A stretch of DNA of 64,000 nucleotides, taken from contig NZ_AOJD01000061.1 of the NCBI RefSeq assembly GCF_000337415.1, positions 19,358 to 83,357 of the forward strand, read 5' to 3'. This document shows, piece by piece, positions 40,796 to 49,735 of the stretch (position 1 is its first letter; each line of letters opens with the position of its first letter). The notes under the pieces are model-generated. The model did no database searches. It was not told where the DNA came from and was given only the letters and a program-made list of their open reading frames with translations. The stretch is from Halorubrum tebenquichense DSM 14210. GTDB taxonomy: Archaea; Halobacteriota; Halobacteria; Halobacteriales; Haloferacaceae. Both the position numbers and the translations under genes were made by a program.

Positions 40796-42679
40796 CTACG
40801 ACCGCTTCCCGATCTCCTCGCGCAACACGTCCGAGACGACCTCGCCGTCTGCCTTCCCGCGGAGCGCGCCCATCGCCTCGCCCATCAACCCGGAGAACGC
40901 GCCCATCCCCTCGGCCTCGATCTGGTCGGCGTTGCGCTCGACGACCTCGACGACCGCCTCGCGGACCTCCGCTTCGCTCACGCCCGAGAGGCCGGCCGCT
41001 TCGACGGCCTCGGCGGCGGACAGCGACGGGTCCTCCGCGAGCGTCGTCAGCACCTCCGGGACGCCCTCCTTCGCGAGGTCGCCGTCCTCGACGAGGTCGA
41101 ACAGCGCGAGGAAGTGGTCGTCGGTGAGGTTCTCGACCGGCGCGCCGTCGCGCCGGATCTCCGTCGTCGTCGATTCGAGGGTCGACGCCGCGAACGTGGG
41201 GTCGACGCCGCGTTCGACCGCGGTCTCGAACAGCGGGAACCGCTGACCGAACGCGACCTGCTCGGCGAGGCCGGCGTCCAACCCGAACTCGTCGGCGTAC
41301 CGCTCGGTCTTCTCGTCGAGCAGTTCGGGCGTCTCGACGTCCGAGGGGTCGGGCTCGACCGGCGGCACGTCCGTCTCGGGGTACATCCGCGCGGCCCCCG
41401 GCAGGGGGCGGAGGTACCGCGTCGTGCCGTCGTCGTTCGCGCCGCGCGTCTCCTCCGGGACCCCCTCGATGGCCGTCTCCGCGCGCTCGGCCGCGGCCTC
41501 GATCGCGAGGTCGGCGGTCTCGGGGTCGGCCGCGACGATGGCGACCGCGTCCTCGTCGCCCGCGCCGACCGCGTCGCGCAGCGCCGCGACTTCCGCCTCG
41601 GTGACGCCGTACGCCGGCAGCTCGTCGGTGTGGAAGACGCCGCCCGCGCCGTGGCGCTTCGCGTGGTCGGAGAACTCCGTGCCGAGCCGGCGGTCCGGCT
41701 GGATCTCGCGGCCGACGAGGCCGTCGAAGCCGTAGAGCGGGACCGCGGTCACCTTGCCGCCCGAGTCGAGCGCGCCGCGGATGACGCCCGACTCGGTGTC
41801 GGCGAAGACGTCGGTCACGTCGGAGACGTCGCCGACGCTCGCGTCGCGCTCCCGGAGCTCGTCGCGGATCGCGAGCAGTTCGGCCTGCCGACCCACCTCG
41901 CCGCGGACGATGTCCTCGATCCCCTGGAGGTCCTGAACGCCTTTCACCTCGACGCGCGCGCCGTCGGCGATGGAGACGTTCACGTCCTGCCGGATCGTCC
42001 CCAGTCCGCGCTTGACCGCGCCCGTCGAGCGGAGCAGCATTCCGATGCGCTCCGCGGCCTTCCGAGCCCCCTCGGGGCTGCGGATGTCCGGTCCGGTTCC
42101 GATCTCGACGAGCGGGACGCCGAGGCGGTCCAGCGAGTAGACGACGCCGTCGTCGGTCTCCTCGACGCGCTTCGCGGACTCCTCTTCGAGCATGAGGTCG
42201 ACGACGGACACCGACCCCGACTCGGTCTCGATCTCGCCGTCCTGTCCGAGCAGGATCGAGCGCTGGAAGCCGGAGGTGTTCGAGCCGTCGATGACGAGCT
42301 TCCGCATGACGTGGGCCCGATCGACGACCGAGAGGTCGAGCAGGTCGGCGATCTGGAGCGCCACGGCGAGCGCCTCGTCGTCGACGCGGCGCGGCGGCTC
42401 GTCGTCCTCCTCGACGAGGCAGGTGGTGTCGTACGCGAGGTAGGTGAACTCGCGGTCGACGCGGCTCTCCTCCATCGCCGCGTCGTCGAGTTCGCCGAGT
42501 TCGCTCTTCGTCGGGTGAAGCTGCCGGGTGATCGACCGGTCGGCCTCCTCGGGGTCGCGCTCGACGGTCGGGGAGTCGCAGAACAGCTTCGTCTCCGTGT
42601 CGAGCTGCTGGTGGATCTCCAGGCCGGCGACGAGCCCAAGCTCCTCGTAGTCGTACTCGGGGGTCGCGTCCGTACTCAT
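40796..42679 (-). CDS. gatE: Glu-tRNA(Gln) amidotransferase subunit E
   Basis: The 627-residue archaea-specific GatE forms Gln-tRNA(Gln) with GatD. Visible motifs: LGLVAGLEIHQQLDTETKLFC at the N-terminus, GDG...VDGSNTSGFQRSI, GTGPDI, VKRGLGTIRQDVNVSI near residue 210, and an inserted aspartyl-tRNA-synthetase-like region (VTAVPLYGFDGLVGREI). The C-terminal helical tail GEAMGALRGKADGEVVSDVL is the YqeY-like tRNA-binding end. GatD is not in the window. The start at 42679 matches MSTDATPEYDYEELGL. Length normal. Confidence 0.96.
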   Translation of the reverse strand: MSTDATPEYDYEELGLVAGLEIHQQLDTETKLFCDSPTVERDPEEADRSITRQLHPTKSELGELDDAAMEESRVDREFTYLAYDTTCLVEEDDEPPRRVDDEALAVALQIADLLDLSVVDRAHVMRKLVIDGSNTSGFQRSILLGQDGEIETESGSVSVVDLMLEEESAKRVEETDDGVVYSLDRLGVPLVEIGTGPDIRSPEGARKAAERIGMLLRSTGAVKRGLGTIRQDVNVSIADGARVEVKGVQDLQGIEDIVRGEVGRQAELLAIRDELRERDASVGDVSDVTDVFADTESGVIRGALDSGGKVTAVPLYGFDGLVGREIQPDRRLGTEFSDHAKRHGAGGVFHTDELPAYGVTEAEVAALRDAVGAGDEDAVAIVAADPETADLAIEAAAERAETAIEGVPEETRGANDDGTTRYLRPLPGAARMYPETDVPPVEPDPSDVETPELLDEKTERYADEFGLDAGLAEQVAFGQRFPLFETAVERGVDPTFAASTLESTTTEIRRDGAPVENLTDDHFLALFDLVEDGDLAKEGVPEVLTTLAEDPSLSAAEAVEAAGLSGVSEAEVREAVVEVVERNADQIEAEGMGAFSGLMGEAMGALRGKADGEVVSDVLREEIGKRS

Positions 42680-42778
42680 TACGCCTCACTCCGACGCGGC
42701 GCGACTAAAAGGGTGGCAGTTCGCGCGAACGGTGACCGATTGTCAGGATGAGGCCTAGATTCCGCTGACCACGGAGTG

Positions 42779-42787
42779 ATATATAAA
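42779..42787 (+). promoter_or_regulatory. TATA-like box preceding repeat copy B
   Basis: The sequence atatataaa is a strong archaeal TATA-like element. It would start transcription around 42808-42812, about 12-16 bases inside the left end of the repeat at 42796. No protein gene follows, so it may drive an RNA from the element. Confidence 0.5.
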
Positions 42788-42795
42788 TGAACGAT

Positions 42796-43063
42796 GCGGT
42801 GGCGCGTGCCGACGAGCGCCCGGAGGGCGTGAGTCGCACGCGCGAGGGAGTCGCGAGCGGGTGGGCGACCGAAGGGAGCCCAGAGCGAGCGACGAGGCTG
42901 GGGAGGTGTGAGGTGCTGTGCCGTGCGGTTCGGGGTGGGACTCGAAGGGGCAGCCGTGAGAACGCCGGAGGCGACGCAAGGACCGCAGGAACGAGCGGAG
43001 CGAGTGACAAGGACCGCAGCGAGCGTCCGGCGTTCTCACGGCTGGGGCTTCGGAGGTGTTCAC
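42796..43063 (+). repeat. Structured dispersed repeat, copy B (stem-loop element)
   Basis: This 268-base stretch between gatE and tRNA-Leu matches the minus-strand sequence of copy A at 23231-23540. Shared blocks keep their order: gcggtggcgcgtgcc (42796-42810), cacgcgcgagggagtcgcga, gcgacgaggctgggg, gggactcgaaggggcagccg, ggcgacg-aag-acc-cag in the loop, gcagcgagcg, and ggggcttcgg. The perfect 17-bp stem pairs 42953-42969 with 43026-43042 around a 56-base loop. Its sequence (gccgtgagaacgccgga) differs from the copy A stem at most positions. A shorter hairpin pairs 42816-42821 with 42825-42830. The TATA box at 42779 suggests transcription. The rest, 43064-43242, holds only a weak 7-bp inverted repeat (43079-43085/43108-43114). 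Confidence 0.75.
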
Positions 43064-43242
43064 GGTCGATTCGCTGTCAGCCACTTATAAGCAAGCGGCT
43101 GGCGAGTAGTGGCTATTCAAGGTCACCCTACGCAATCGCATGCGGTCGAGTAACCACTCGTCGGGTAGCGTTCGGAAGGAATTGTGCGTGGGTGCTGTCG
43201 TAGAGACAACACCGTGCATCGTTCGGGGGTGGACCCCTGCGA

Positions 43243-43327
43243 TGCGTGGGACCGGATTTGAACCGGCGGACCTCTACAGGACAGCGCCCTCAACGCTGCG
43301 CCGTTGGCCTGGCTTGGCTACCCACGC
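43243..43327 (-). tRNA. tRNA-Leu (GAG)
   Basis: The minus strand reads gcgtggg...cccacgc with a long variable arm, as in Leu tRNAs. The anticodon loop ttgaggg carries GAG, decoding CUC and possibly CUU. T-loop is ggttcaaatcc. No intron; 85 bases including the unpaired discriminator A. A TATA-like ttttaat on the minus strand near 43367-43373 lies about 40 bases upstream. Confidence 0.95.
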
Positions 43328-43467
43328 TCGCGGTCTTTTGTCGCGTCTCCTCCTACCTTTCCCCAGATTAAAAGCCCTTCCATTCGCGGGTGCCGTGCCG
43401 GAGTTTCTCAGGCGGACGGCCGGCCGCAACCGGCACGCGTTTGGGGGTCGCGTCCCATCGCACGCAC

Positions 43468-44028
43468 ATGTCCGATTGGGCCCGCGAGAACGTCTCCGTC
43501 CTGACCGCCGCCGCGTCCGCCGTCGCGCTCGCGCTCGTCTTCGGCGCGGTCGGCGGCATCATTCCGAGTTCGATGCTACCGCGCGCGAGCGACGCCGTCC
43601 TCGCCGCGATCCCCCACTTCAACGCCGCCGTCTCCGCGACCGCCATCGCCACCATCCTGCTCGGCTGGCGGGCCATCTCGCGCGGGAACGTGACGCGCCA
43701 CCGGAACTTCATGGTGACCTCGTTCGCGCTCTTTACGGCCTTCCTCGGCGCGTACCTCTACCGGCTGATCCACGTCGGGACGACGGAGTTCGTCGGACCG
43801 GAGGCGGTGTACACGTATCTCTACCTGCCGTTCCTCGCGATCCACATCCTGCTCGCGATCGTCTGCGTCCCGTTCGTCATCCACGCGCTCCTGCTCGCCG
43901 CCACCCGGCCGTTCGAGGAACTCTACCACACGCGGCACTCGCAGGTCGGGTTCGTCGGCGCGGTCCTCTGGCTGATCTCGTTCGCGATGGGGATCGGCGT
44001 GTACCTGCTGCTGTATCACCTCTACTGA
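43468..44028 (+). CDS. DUF420 membrane protein
   Basis: The 186-residue protein has about five hydrophobic segments and the DUF420 pattern: PHFNAAVSATAIATILLGWRAISRG near residue 50, RHRNFMVTSFALFTAFLGAYLYRL, and IHILLAIVCVPFVIHALLL with VLWLISFAMGIGVYLLLYHLY at the end. Conserved His residues (PHFNA, RHRNF, RLIH, AIHI, HTRHSQVG) may be metal or haem ligands. Family members often lie near haem-copper oxidase assembly genes, but here the neighbours are a tRNA and a halocyanin gene. Start at 43468 chosen because MSDWARENVS begins a normal N-terminus. Confidence 0.88.
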   Translation: MSDWARENVSVLTAAASAVALALVFGAVGGIIPSSMLPRASDAVLAAIPHFNAAVSATAIATILLGWRAISRGNVTRHRNFMVTSFALFTAFLGAYLYRLIHVGTTEFVGPEAVYTYLYLPFLAIHILLAIVCVPFVIHALLLAATRPFEELYHTRHSQVGFVGAVLWLISFAMGIGVYLLLYHLY

Positions 44029-44052
44029 GCGGCGCGACTCGCGGCGGCAACG

Positions 44053-44095
44053 GTTGACATCCGCCCCGCGCTGAAGCGCGAGGCTTTCTCCCTGA
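44053..44095 (-). mobile_element. Solitary IS200/IS605-type end (TnpB omega-RNA-like) relic
   Basis: The + strand stretch gttgacatccgccccgcgct followed by gaagcgcgaggctttctcc resembles the conserved right end that follows tnpB/orfB genes in haloarchaeal IS200/IS605 elements. The hairpin gcgct-ga-agcgc is intact. On the minus strand it reads as a scaffold end finishing ...ggatgtcaac, the position after which a guide would start. No tnpA or tnpB is present on either side. It appears to be a solo end left in the space after the DUF420 gene. Recognition is from memory of the motif. Confidence 0.6.
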
Positions 44096-44176
44096 TTCTC
44101 CGTAACCGGACACCGACCGCGACCGCGAACGGCAGAAAAGCACCGACGCGTCCGACCCGCGCGAGCGACGGCGTCC

Positions 44177-45238
44177 CTACGCGTTCTTCTCGGCCTTCTG
44201 GTGTGCGGCGTAGAACAGCGGAACCAGCAGCGCGCCGGCGAACCCGAAGCCGAGCGCGAGGGCCCCGATGTCGCCCGCCGAGAGGCCGCTGTCGCCGCCG
44301 GACCCGCCGTCGCCGCCGAGGAGGTCGTCGTCGACCGTCCCGACCGCGACGGCCCCCTTCATTCCGGCTCCGGCGTGCGGCTCGCAGACGTACCGGAAGA
44401 CGTCGCCCTCGCCCGCGTCCTCGAAGGTGTACTCGAAGGTCGATCCCTCCTCCGCGACCGTCTCTCCGCTGGAGAAGACCTCGTTCTCCTCGACGACGTT
44501 GTGCGCGCCGCCCTGCCCGGTCCACTCCCAGACGACCGTCGTGCCCGGATCGATCAGGATCGCCGGCGGGTCGAACAGCAGGCCGTTCTCGCCCGCGCCG
44601 ACCGAAACGGTCACCTCGCTCTGTCCGCGGAGGTCGCGGGTCCCCTCGTAGTTGCCGACGTTCTCGAACCAGTCGCCGTACCCGGCCGCACCGCCGCCGG
44701 ATCCCCCGTCCCCGCCGTCGCCTTCCGCCTGCGGGTCGACGAGGTCGTCGTCGACGGAGCCGACCGCGACGACGCCCTTCATCCCGGCTCCGCGGTGCGG
44801 TGTACAGAAGTAATTGAACGTGTCGCCCTCCTCGGCGTCCTCGAAGGTGTACTCGAAGGTGGTCCCCTCCTCGGCGACCGTCTCCCCGCTGTCGAACGTC
44901 TCGTCGGCGGCGACGACGTTGTGCGCGCCGCCCTGCCCGGTCCACTCCCAGACGACCGTCGCGCCCGGATCGATGAGGACGGCCGCGGGACCGAACCGGA
45001 GGCCGTTCTCGCCCGCCCCGACCTGAACGGTGACCTCGTCCTGTCCGGTGTAGTCGTGCGTCCCGTCGTAGTTGCTGACACCCTCCAGCCAGCCGTCGTA
45101 CTGGGCGGCCGCGCTCCCGCTCCCGGCGGCGACCCCCGCGGCGACCGCCGCCCCGGCGGCCCCGGCGCGGAAGAACCCGCGACGGCTCATCGACCCGGCG
45201 TCGTCGCCCGCGGCGGTCGCGTCGGCGTTCGATCTCAT
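44177..45238 (-). CDS. Two-domain halocyanin (blue copper protein)
   Basis: The 353-residue protein has a Tat signal (SRRGFFRAGAAGAAV) and then two plastocyanin-like domains. Each shows the four type-1 copper ligands: GGAHNVV with the first His, FNYFCTPHRGAGMKG in domain 1 and FRYVCEPHAGAGMKG in domain 2 with Cys, His and Met. The domains are near-duplicates linked by a Gly/Asp-rich stretch. A C-terminal helix (ALGFGFAGALLVPLFYAA) ends with AHQKAEKNA and anchors the protein. The start at 45238 has its TATA box 27 bases upstream at 45261-45269. It probably shuttles electrons at the membrane surface to a terminal oxidase or similar. Confidence 0.94.
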   Translation of the reverse strand: MRSNADATAAGDDAGSMSRRGFFRAGAAGAAVAAGVAAGSGSAAAQYDGWLEGVSNYDGTHDYTGQDEVTVQVGAGENGLRFGPAAVLIDPGATVVWEWTGQGGAHNVVAADETFDSGETVAEEGTTFEYTFEDAEEGDTFNYFCTPHRGAGMKGVVAVGSVDDDLVDPQAEGDGGDGGSGGGAAGYGDWFENVGNYEGTRDLRGQSEVTVSVGAGENGLLFDPPAILIDPGTTVVWEWTGQGGAHNVVEENEVFSSGETVAEEGSTFEYTFEDAGEGDVFRYVCEPHAGAGMKGAVAVGTVDDDLLGGDGGSGGDSGLSAGDIGALALGFGFAGALLVPLFYAAHQKAEKNA

Positions 45239-45260
45239 ACCCCCACGTCTGATCGTGAGC

Positions 45261-45269
45261 GTATTTAAG
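45261..45269 (-). promoter_or_regulatory. TATA-like box of the halocyanin gene
   Basis: On the minus strand the sequence is cttaaatac, centred 27 bases before the ATG at 45238, so the transcript is leaderless. Confidence 0.6.
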
Positions 45270-45404
45270 CCCCCGATACGTCCCGAGCGGTCGGATTCGA
45301 CCCGAACTTATTCGGGACACCACCGCGTCGGAGGTCGGGCGTCCGCCCGCTTGGAGGGTGCCGATCGAAGCGAAACGGGTCGCTGAAAAGGGGAGCGACG
45401 GCGG

Positions 45405-46904
45405 TTAGTCGTCCGCCGGAGTCGGGTCCGAAACGGGCGCGTCGACGTCGCGGTCGGTCGCTTCGCCCTCGACGTCGAACGGGTACTCGCCGGTGACGCA
45501 GCCGAGACAGAGGTCCGCGCGGCTCTCGCCGAGCGCGTCCGCGACCGCGTCGACGGAGAGGTACGACAGCGAGTCCGCGCCCACCTGCTCGCGGATCTCC
45601 TCGGTCGAGGCGTCGGCGGCGATCAGCTCGTCGCGCGTGGCCATGTCGATACCGAAGTAGCAGGGGGCGAGGATCGGCGGCGCGCCGATCCGGAGGTGGA
45701 CCTCCTCCGCGCCCGCCTCGCGCACCAGGTCGACGAGCTGGGTCGAGGTCGTCCCGCGGACGATGGAGTCGTCGATAATGGTGACCGACTTCCCCTCGAC
45801 CGTCGAGCGGATCGGGTTGAGCTTCAGCCGGACCGCCCGCTCGCGCTCGTCTTGGGTCGGCATGATGAACGTCCGACCCACGTACCGGTTCTTCATCAGC
45901 CCCTCCGCGAACTCCACGCCGCCGTCGTCGGACTCGCGCAGGTCGCCGTCGGCCGTGGTCTCGCCCGCGGCGTCGGCGTAGCCGGAGGCGAACGCGCGAC
46001 CGGAGTCGGGGACGGGCATCACCACGTCGGACTCGACGCCGGACTCCTCCCAGAGCTTCCGGCCGAGCTTGCGGCGCACCTCGTACACGAGGCTCTCGTC
46101 GATGACGGAGTCGGGCCGGGCGAAGTAGACGTGTTCGAAGAAGCAGTGGGCGGTCGCGTCGCGCTCGACCAGCTGATACGTGTCGTAGCCGGTCCCGTCG
46201 GGGTCCAAGACGACGAGTTCGCCGGGTCGCACGTCGCGGATCAGCTCGCCGTCGAGCGTGTCGATGGCCGCGGACTCGCTGGCGAGGACGTAGCCGCCGT
46301 CGATCTTCCCGAGACACAGCGGGCGGTTGCCGAGCGGATCCCGGACGCCCAACACGGTGTCGTCGTGGGTGATCGCCAGCGAGTAGGAGCCGTGGATGCG
46401 GTTCATCGTGTGTTTGACGGCGCGCACGAGGTCCTCTTCGAGGAGGTTGCGCGCGAGGTCGTGGGCGATCACCTCGGTGTCGCCGTCGGAGGTGAAGGCG
46501 TGGCCGGCCGCCGCCAGTTCGTCGCGCACCTCGTCGGCGTTGACGAGGTTCCCGTTGTGCGAGAGCCCGAGCGACCCGGACTTGAACGAGACCGAGAACG
46601 GCTGGGCGCAGCTCTTGTCGAGGCTGCCGGCGGTCGGGTAGCGGACGTGACCGATACCGGTGCCGCCGGACAGCGATTCGAGGTCCCCCTCCTCGAACGC
46701 GTCGCCGACGAGGCCGCGCTCGACGTGGCTGTGCTGTTGGAACCCGTCGTGCGTGACGATCCCAGCGGACTCCTGCCCGCGGTGTTGGAGCGCGTACAGC
46801 GCGTAGTACAGCGGGCGCGCGGCCTCCCGGTCTTCGAGCGAGACGCCGACGACCCCGCACTTCTCTCGCGGTTCGTCGCCGCCGTGGTCCCCACCGGCGT
46901 TCAT
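45405..46904 (-). CDS. purF: Amidophosphoribosyltransferase PurF
   Basis: This 499-residue first enzyme of de novo purine synthesis makes phosphoribosylamine from PRPP and glutamine. The Ntn-type glutaminase nucleophile Cys16 is in EKCGVVGV after a short propeptide. Other marks: HRGQESAGIVTHDG, GHVRYPTAGS, LSHNGNLVN near residue 115, the PRPP-binding loop VTIIDDSIVRGTT near 378 and a Cys pair CLGCVTGEYP near the end. The protein is cytoplasmic. The start at 46904 leaves Cys at position 16, consistent with a cleaved propeptide. Confidence 0.97.
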   Translation of the reverse strand: MNAGGDHGGDEPREKCGVVGVSLEDREAARPLYYALYALQHRGQESAGIVTHDGFQQHSHVERGLVGDAFEEGDLESLSGGTGIGHVRYPTAGSLDKSCAQPFSVSFKSGSLGLSHNGNLVNADEVRDELAAAGHAFTSDGDTEVIAHDLARNLLEEDLVRAVKHTMNRIHGSYSLAITHDDTVLGVRDPLGNRPLCLGKIDGGYVLASESAAIDTLDGELIRDVRPGELVVLDPDGTGYDTYQLVERDATAHCFFEHVYFARPDSVIDESLVYEVRRKLGRKLWEESGVESDVVMPVPDSGRAFASGYADAAGETTADGDLRESDDGGVEFAEGLMKNRYVGRTFIMPTQDERERAVRLKLNPIRSTVEGKSVTIIDDSIVRGTTSTQLVDLVREAGAEEVHLRIGAPPILAPCYFGIDMATRDELIAADASTEEIREQVGADSLSYLSVDAVADALGESRADLCLGCVTGEYPFDVEGEATDRDVDAPVSDPTPADD

Positions 46905-47021
46905 GTACGCGTCGGCAGGGCCGCTGTCGATAAAAATCCTCGTGTTCGTGGCGTATCCCTCTGCTTTTCGCCAGGAATTATCCGCGATCGTGTACAGAAA
47001 TGCGGTCGACCGCCGCGGTGC

Positions 47022-47414
47022 TCACTCCACGGCGTCGCCGCCGACGAACTCGTCGAGGCGGGCGAAGTACTCCTCGCGGGGCACCTGATACGCCGCCCGG
47101 TAGTCCACGTCGCCGGCGGCGAACCGCTCCGCGACGTCGACCGCGCCGGCCTCGCCCGCCTCGCGGCTCTCGTACGTCTCCGCGACCGCCTCGATCTCCG
47201 GTTCGAGGAAGAGAACGACGTGCCACTCCTCGGTGGCGTACTGGCCCGACCCGGGCCGGGCGCTCCGGGACCCGTTCGTCAGGTAGATCGTCGGGAGGCA
47301 CTCGTCCGGGAGGTCGCCGCCCCCGAAGACGTCGGGCCGGTAGACGAGGATGGCCCGACCGCTCGGCTCCTCGTTCCACACGCGCCACCCCTCCGGCAGC
47401 GATTCGAAGGTCAT
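47022..47414 (-). CDS. Conserved haloarchaeal protein (DUF5820-like)
   Basis: The 130-residue acidic protein begins MTFESLPEGWRVWNEEPSGR and holds ILVYRPDVFGGGDLPDECLPTIYLTNGS and WHVVLFLEPEIEAVAETYESREAGE. This matches a short haloarchaea-specific family I recall as DUF5820. No catalytic motif. It lies 89 bases after rqcH on the same strand. Function unknown. Confidence 0.7.
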   Translation of the reverse strand: MTFESLPEGWRVWNEEPSGRAILVYRPDVFGGGDLPDECLPTIYLTNGSRSARPGSGQYATEEWHVVLFLEPEIEAVAETYESREAGEAGAVDVAERFAAGDVDYRAAYQVPREEYFARLDEFVGGDAVE

Positions 47415-47503
47415 GGTCGCCCTCCGTCGCGGAGGCTTGAAAACGTCGCGTTCGGCGGGGGTGAGCGCTCGACGAACCGCTCGCCCGCGACTCGTGGCGC
47501 GGA

Positions 47504-49735
47504 TCAGTCTACGATGTCCGACCCGCCCGGCGGGAGGAACTCCTGAAGCTGGTCGGCGCTCGCCACCTTCCGCACGAACGACTGGTCGGTGAACCGCTCT
47601 TTCAGGTCGCGGTACGCCATCATCGCGGCGTCGTTTTGCGCGTACATCCCCGGCTCGAAGGTGACGTGCGCGGCCGCGCGGTCGACGATCGCCGACGGCG
47701 GGCCGCCGATGGCCTGCGTGACCGGCTCGCACTGGACGCCGACGGCGATCCGACAGGGCACGTCCTCGAAGTAGGTGCGGTCGCCGCGGATCACGAAGCT
47801 CCCCTTCTCGATGTACTCGCCGCTCTCGGGCGTCTTCGACACCTGATCGGGGTCGACCATGTACGCGTCGCCCGCGCCGCGGCCGTCCTTCCAGTCCGAC
47901 GAGTAGGAGACGGCGAACTGCGCGGCCTCCCGCAGCGTCTCCTCCGAGAAATCGACCGGCTCGGCCGACTCGGAGGGACCGGCGGCCTTCAGGATCGTCA
48001 CCGGGCCGCCGTGGGCCTGCGTGTGGAAGAACCGGTCGTGTTTGTCCATGTACTTTTTCACCAGCTCCTCGTTCTGGTCGGCGTTGCGCCCGCCGATGAC
48101 GAGGTAGCCCGTCGACGTGTGGAACCACCGGAAGCGGTCGTACCAGTCGTCGGGGCTCCGGATCGGGATCGAGGCGCGCGAGAGCCAGTCGGTCTCGTAC
48201 TCCTCGTCGTCGTCCTCGTCGTCGCCGTCGCCGCCCTGAGCGCTTCCGTCGTCGGCCGCCTGCTGTTCCTCCCACTCGGCCTTGCGCTCCTTGACGGCCT
48301 CCAGCTCCGCGCGGGTCGACTCGATCGCCGCCACCGCGCCCTCCTTCTTCTCCTCGACGCGTTTCGCCTCCTGATAGAGCCGGTCGGCGTTGACCTCCAC
48401 CCCTTCGCTCGCGTCGAGTTCGATCCGGGTCGTCCCGCCGCTCGCGCCGTCCTCGCCGTCGACCGCGTCGTCGTCGGGTTCCTCGGCGAGTTCGACCGTC
48501 ACCGTCCCCTCGCCGCCGTCGACGTCGACGACGGCCTCCGCGGCCGGGATGCCGCGCTCCGCGCCGGCGTCGAGCGTCTCCTCGATTTCGTCCCACGGCA
48601 CCTCGCTCTCGCGGGCCTCCCGCACCGTCGATATCACCTCGTCGACGAGGTCGTAGTTCGCGTACAGTAGCTCGGCGCGCTCCCGTTCCGCCTGCGCCTG
48701 CTCCTCGAACCCCTCGATCGCGCCCTCCTGCTGTTCGATGATCCGCTCCTGTTTGGCGATCTCTCCCTCGAAGTCCGGGCGGGAGGCGCTCGCGTCCGCG
48801 GGCGCGTCGCCCGCCTCGGTGTCCTCGCTCCCGAGCCGGTAGAAGTACTCGTCGACCGCGTCGTTGAACGAGTCGAACCCGACGCTCGGGAGGTTCTCGT
48901 GTTCCGCGAGCGGGAAGGGCGTGACGTCGACGACGCGGGGGTCGGCGTCGTCCGCGTTTCCGTCTCCGTCGCCGCTTCCGTCGATCGACTCCTCGTACAC
49001 GCGGGGGTCGATGTCCCCCGACCGGAGCCGCTCACCGATCCGGGAGAGCGCGTCGTGGAGCGCCCGGAGCTGGTCGTCGGTCGCCTCCTCGATCGGCGTC
49101 TCCTTCTCGACGCCGGCGCGGGTACACACCTCCTCGGCGTAGAGCCCGCCGAGGTTCAGCTGCGTCGCGAGCGTCCGCACCACGTCGCTGTCCGACTCGC
49201 GCATGTGTCGCTCGAAGCCGCCGCGGCTCACGTCGAGCGGGTTGAGCCGGGAGCCGGGGTACTCGTACTGCGAGCCGGGCGCGACCGTGCGGGACTTGAG
49301 TCGGACGGTCGACAGCGACCCCACCACCTCGCCCGTCTCGTCGAGCGCGGCGACGTTCCCCTGTCCGAACAGCTCGGCGACGAGCGTCGTGTTCTGGTCC
49401 TCGCGCTCGAACTCGAAGGTGAGGATCCGGTCGAACTCGTACTGTTCGACGCCCGCGAAGTCCGCGCCGGACATGCGGTTCCGCAGCATCTTCGCGAAGT
49501 TCGGCGGACGGCCGGGGGCGTCGGCGACGCGGTCGGGGTCGGCGGCGTGCGCGCGCTTGATATCGCCCACCTCGATCATGAGTTCGACGCGGCCGCGGTC
49601 GAAGTCGCGGAGCTTCAGCCGGAGCAGGTCGTCGTCGTAGAGGTACGCCTTGTCGACCTTCGCGCCCTCGTACCGGTTGAGCTCGGTGACGAGCGCGGCG
49701 AGGTCGATGCTCGACAGCTCCCGCTTCTGGTCCAT
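47504..49735 (-). CDS. rqcH: Ribosome rescue/quality-control protein RqcH (NFACT)
   Basis: The 743-residue protein has the NFACT-N domain (MDQKRELSSIDLAALVTELN, PPNFAKMLRNRMSGA), a helix-hairpin-helix region, two coiled coils (about 315-360 and 450-490), an acidic Gly/Asp-rich insert (DGDDEDDDEEYETDWL), and the NFACT-R domain with KHDRFFHTQAHGGP near residue 560. RqcH recruits Ala-tRNA and adds C-terminal tails on stalled nascent chains in bacteria; the archaeal homologue is thought to act similarly. The start MDQKREL at 49735 is typical. Elp3 follows on the same strand upstream. Confidence 0.93.
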   Translation of the reverse strand: MDQKRELSSIDLAALVTELNRYEGAKVDKAYLYDDDLLRLKLRDFDRGRVELMIEVGDIKRAHAADPDRVADAPGRPPNFAKMLRNRMSGADFAGVEQYEFDRILTFEFEREDQNTTLVAELFGQGNVAALDETGEVVGSLSTVRLKSRTVAPGSQYEYPGSRLNPLDVSRGGFERHMRESDSDVVRTLATQLNLGGLYAEEVCTRAGVEKETPIEEATDDQLRALHDALSRIGERLRSGDIDPRVYEESIDGSGDGDGNADDADPRVVDVTPFPLAEHENLPSVGFDSFNDAVDEYFYRLGSEDTEAGDAPADASASRPDFEGEIAKQERIIEQQEGAIEGFEEQAQAERERAELLYANYDLVDEVISTVREARESEVPWDEIEETLDAGAERGIPAAEAVVDVDGGEGTVTVELAEEPDDDAVDGEDGASGGTTRIELDASEGVEVNADRLYQEAKRVEEKKEGAVAAIESTRAELEAVKERKAEWEEQQAADDGSAQGGDGDDEDDDEEYETDWLSRASIPIRSPDDWYDRFRWFHTSTGYLVIGGRNADQNEELVKKYMDKHDRFFHTQAHGGPVTILKAAGPSESAEPVDFSEETLREAAQFAVSYSSDWKDGRGAGDAYMVDPDQVSKTPESGEYIEKGSFVIRGDRTYFEDVPCRIAVGVQCEPVTQAIGGPPSAIVDRAAAHVTFEPGMYAQNDAAMMAYRDLKERFTDQSFVRKVASADQLQEFLPPGGSDIVD

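Noticed and set aside
42705..43203. Frames in repeat copy B encoding Arg/Ser/Pro-rich peptides
   Set aside because: Same reason as for copy A. No promoter-start geometry matches a protein start.
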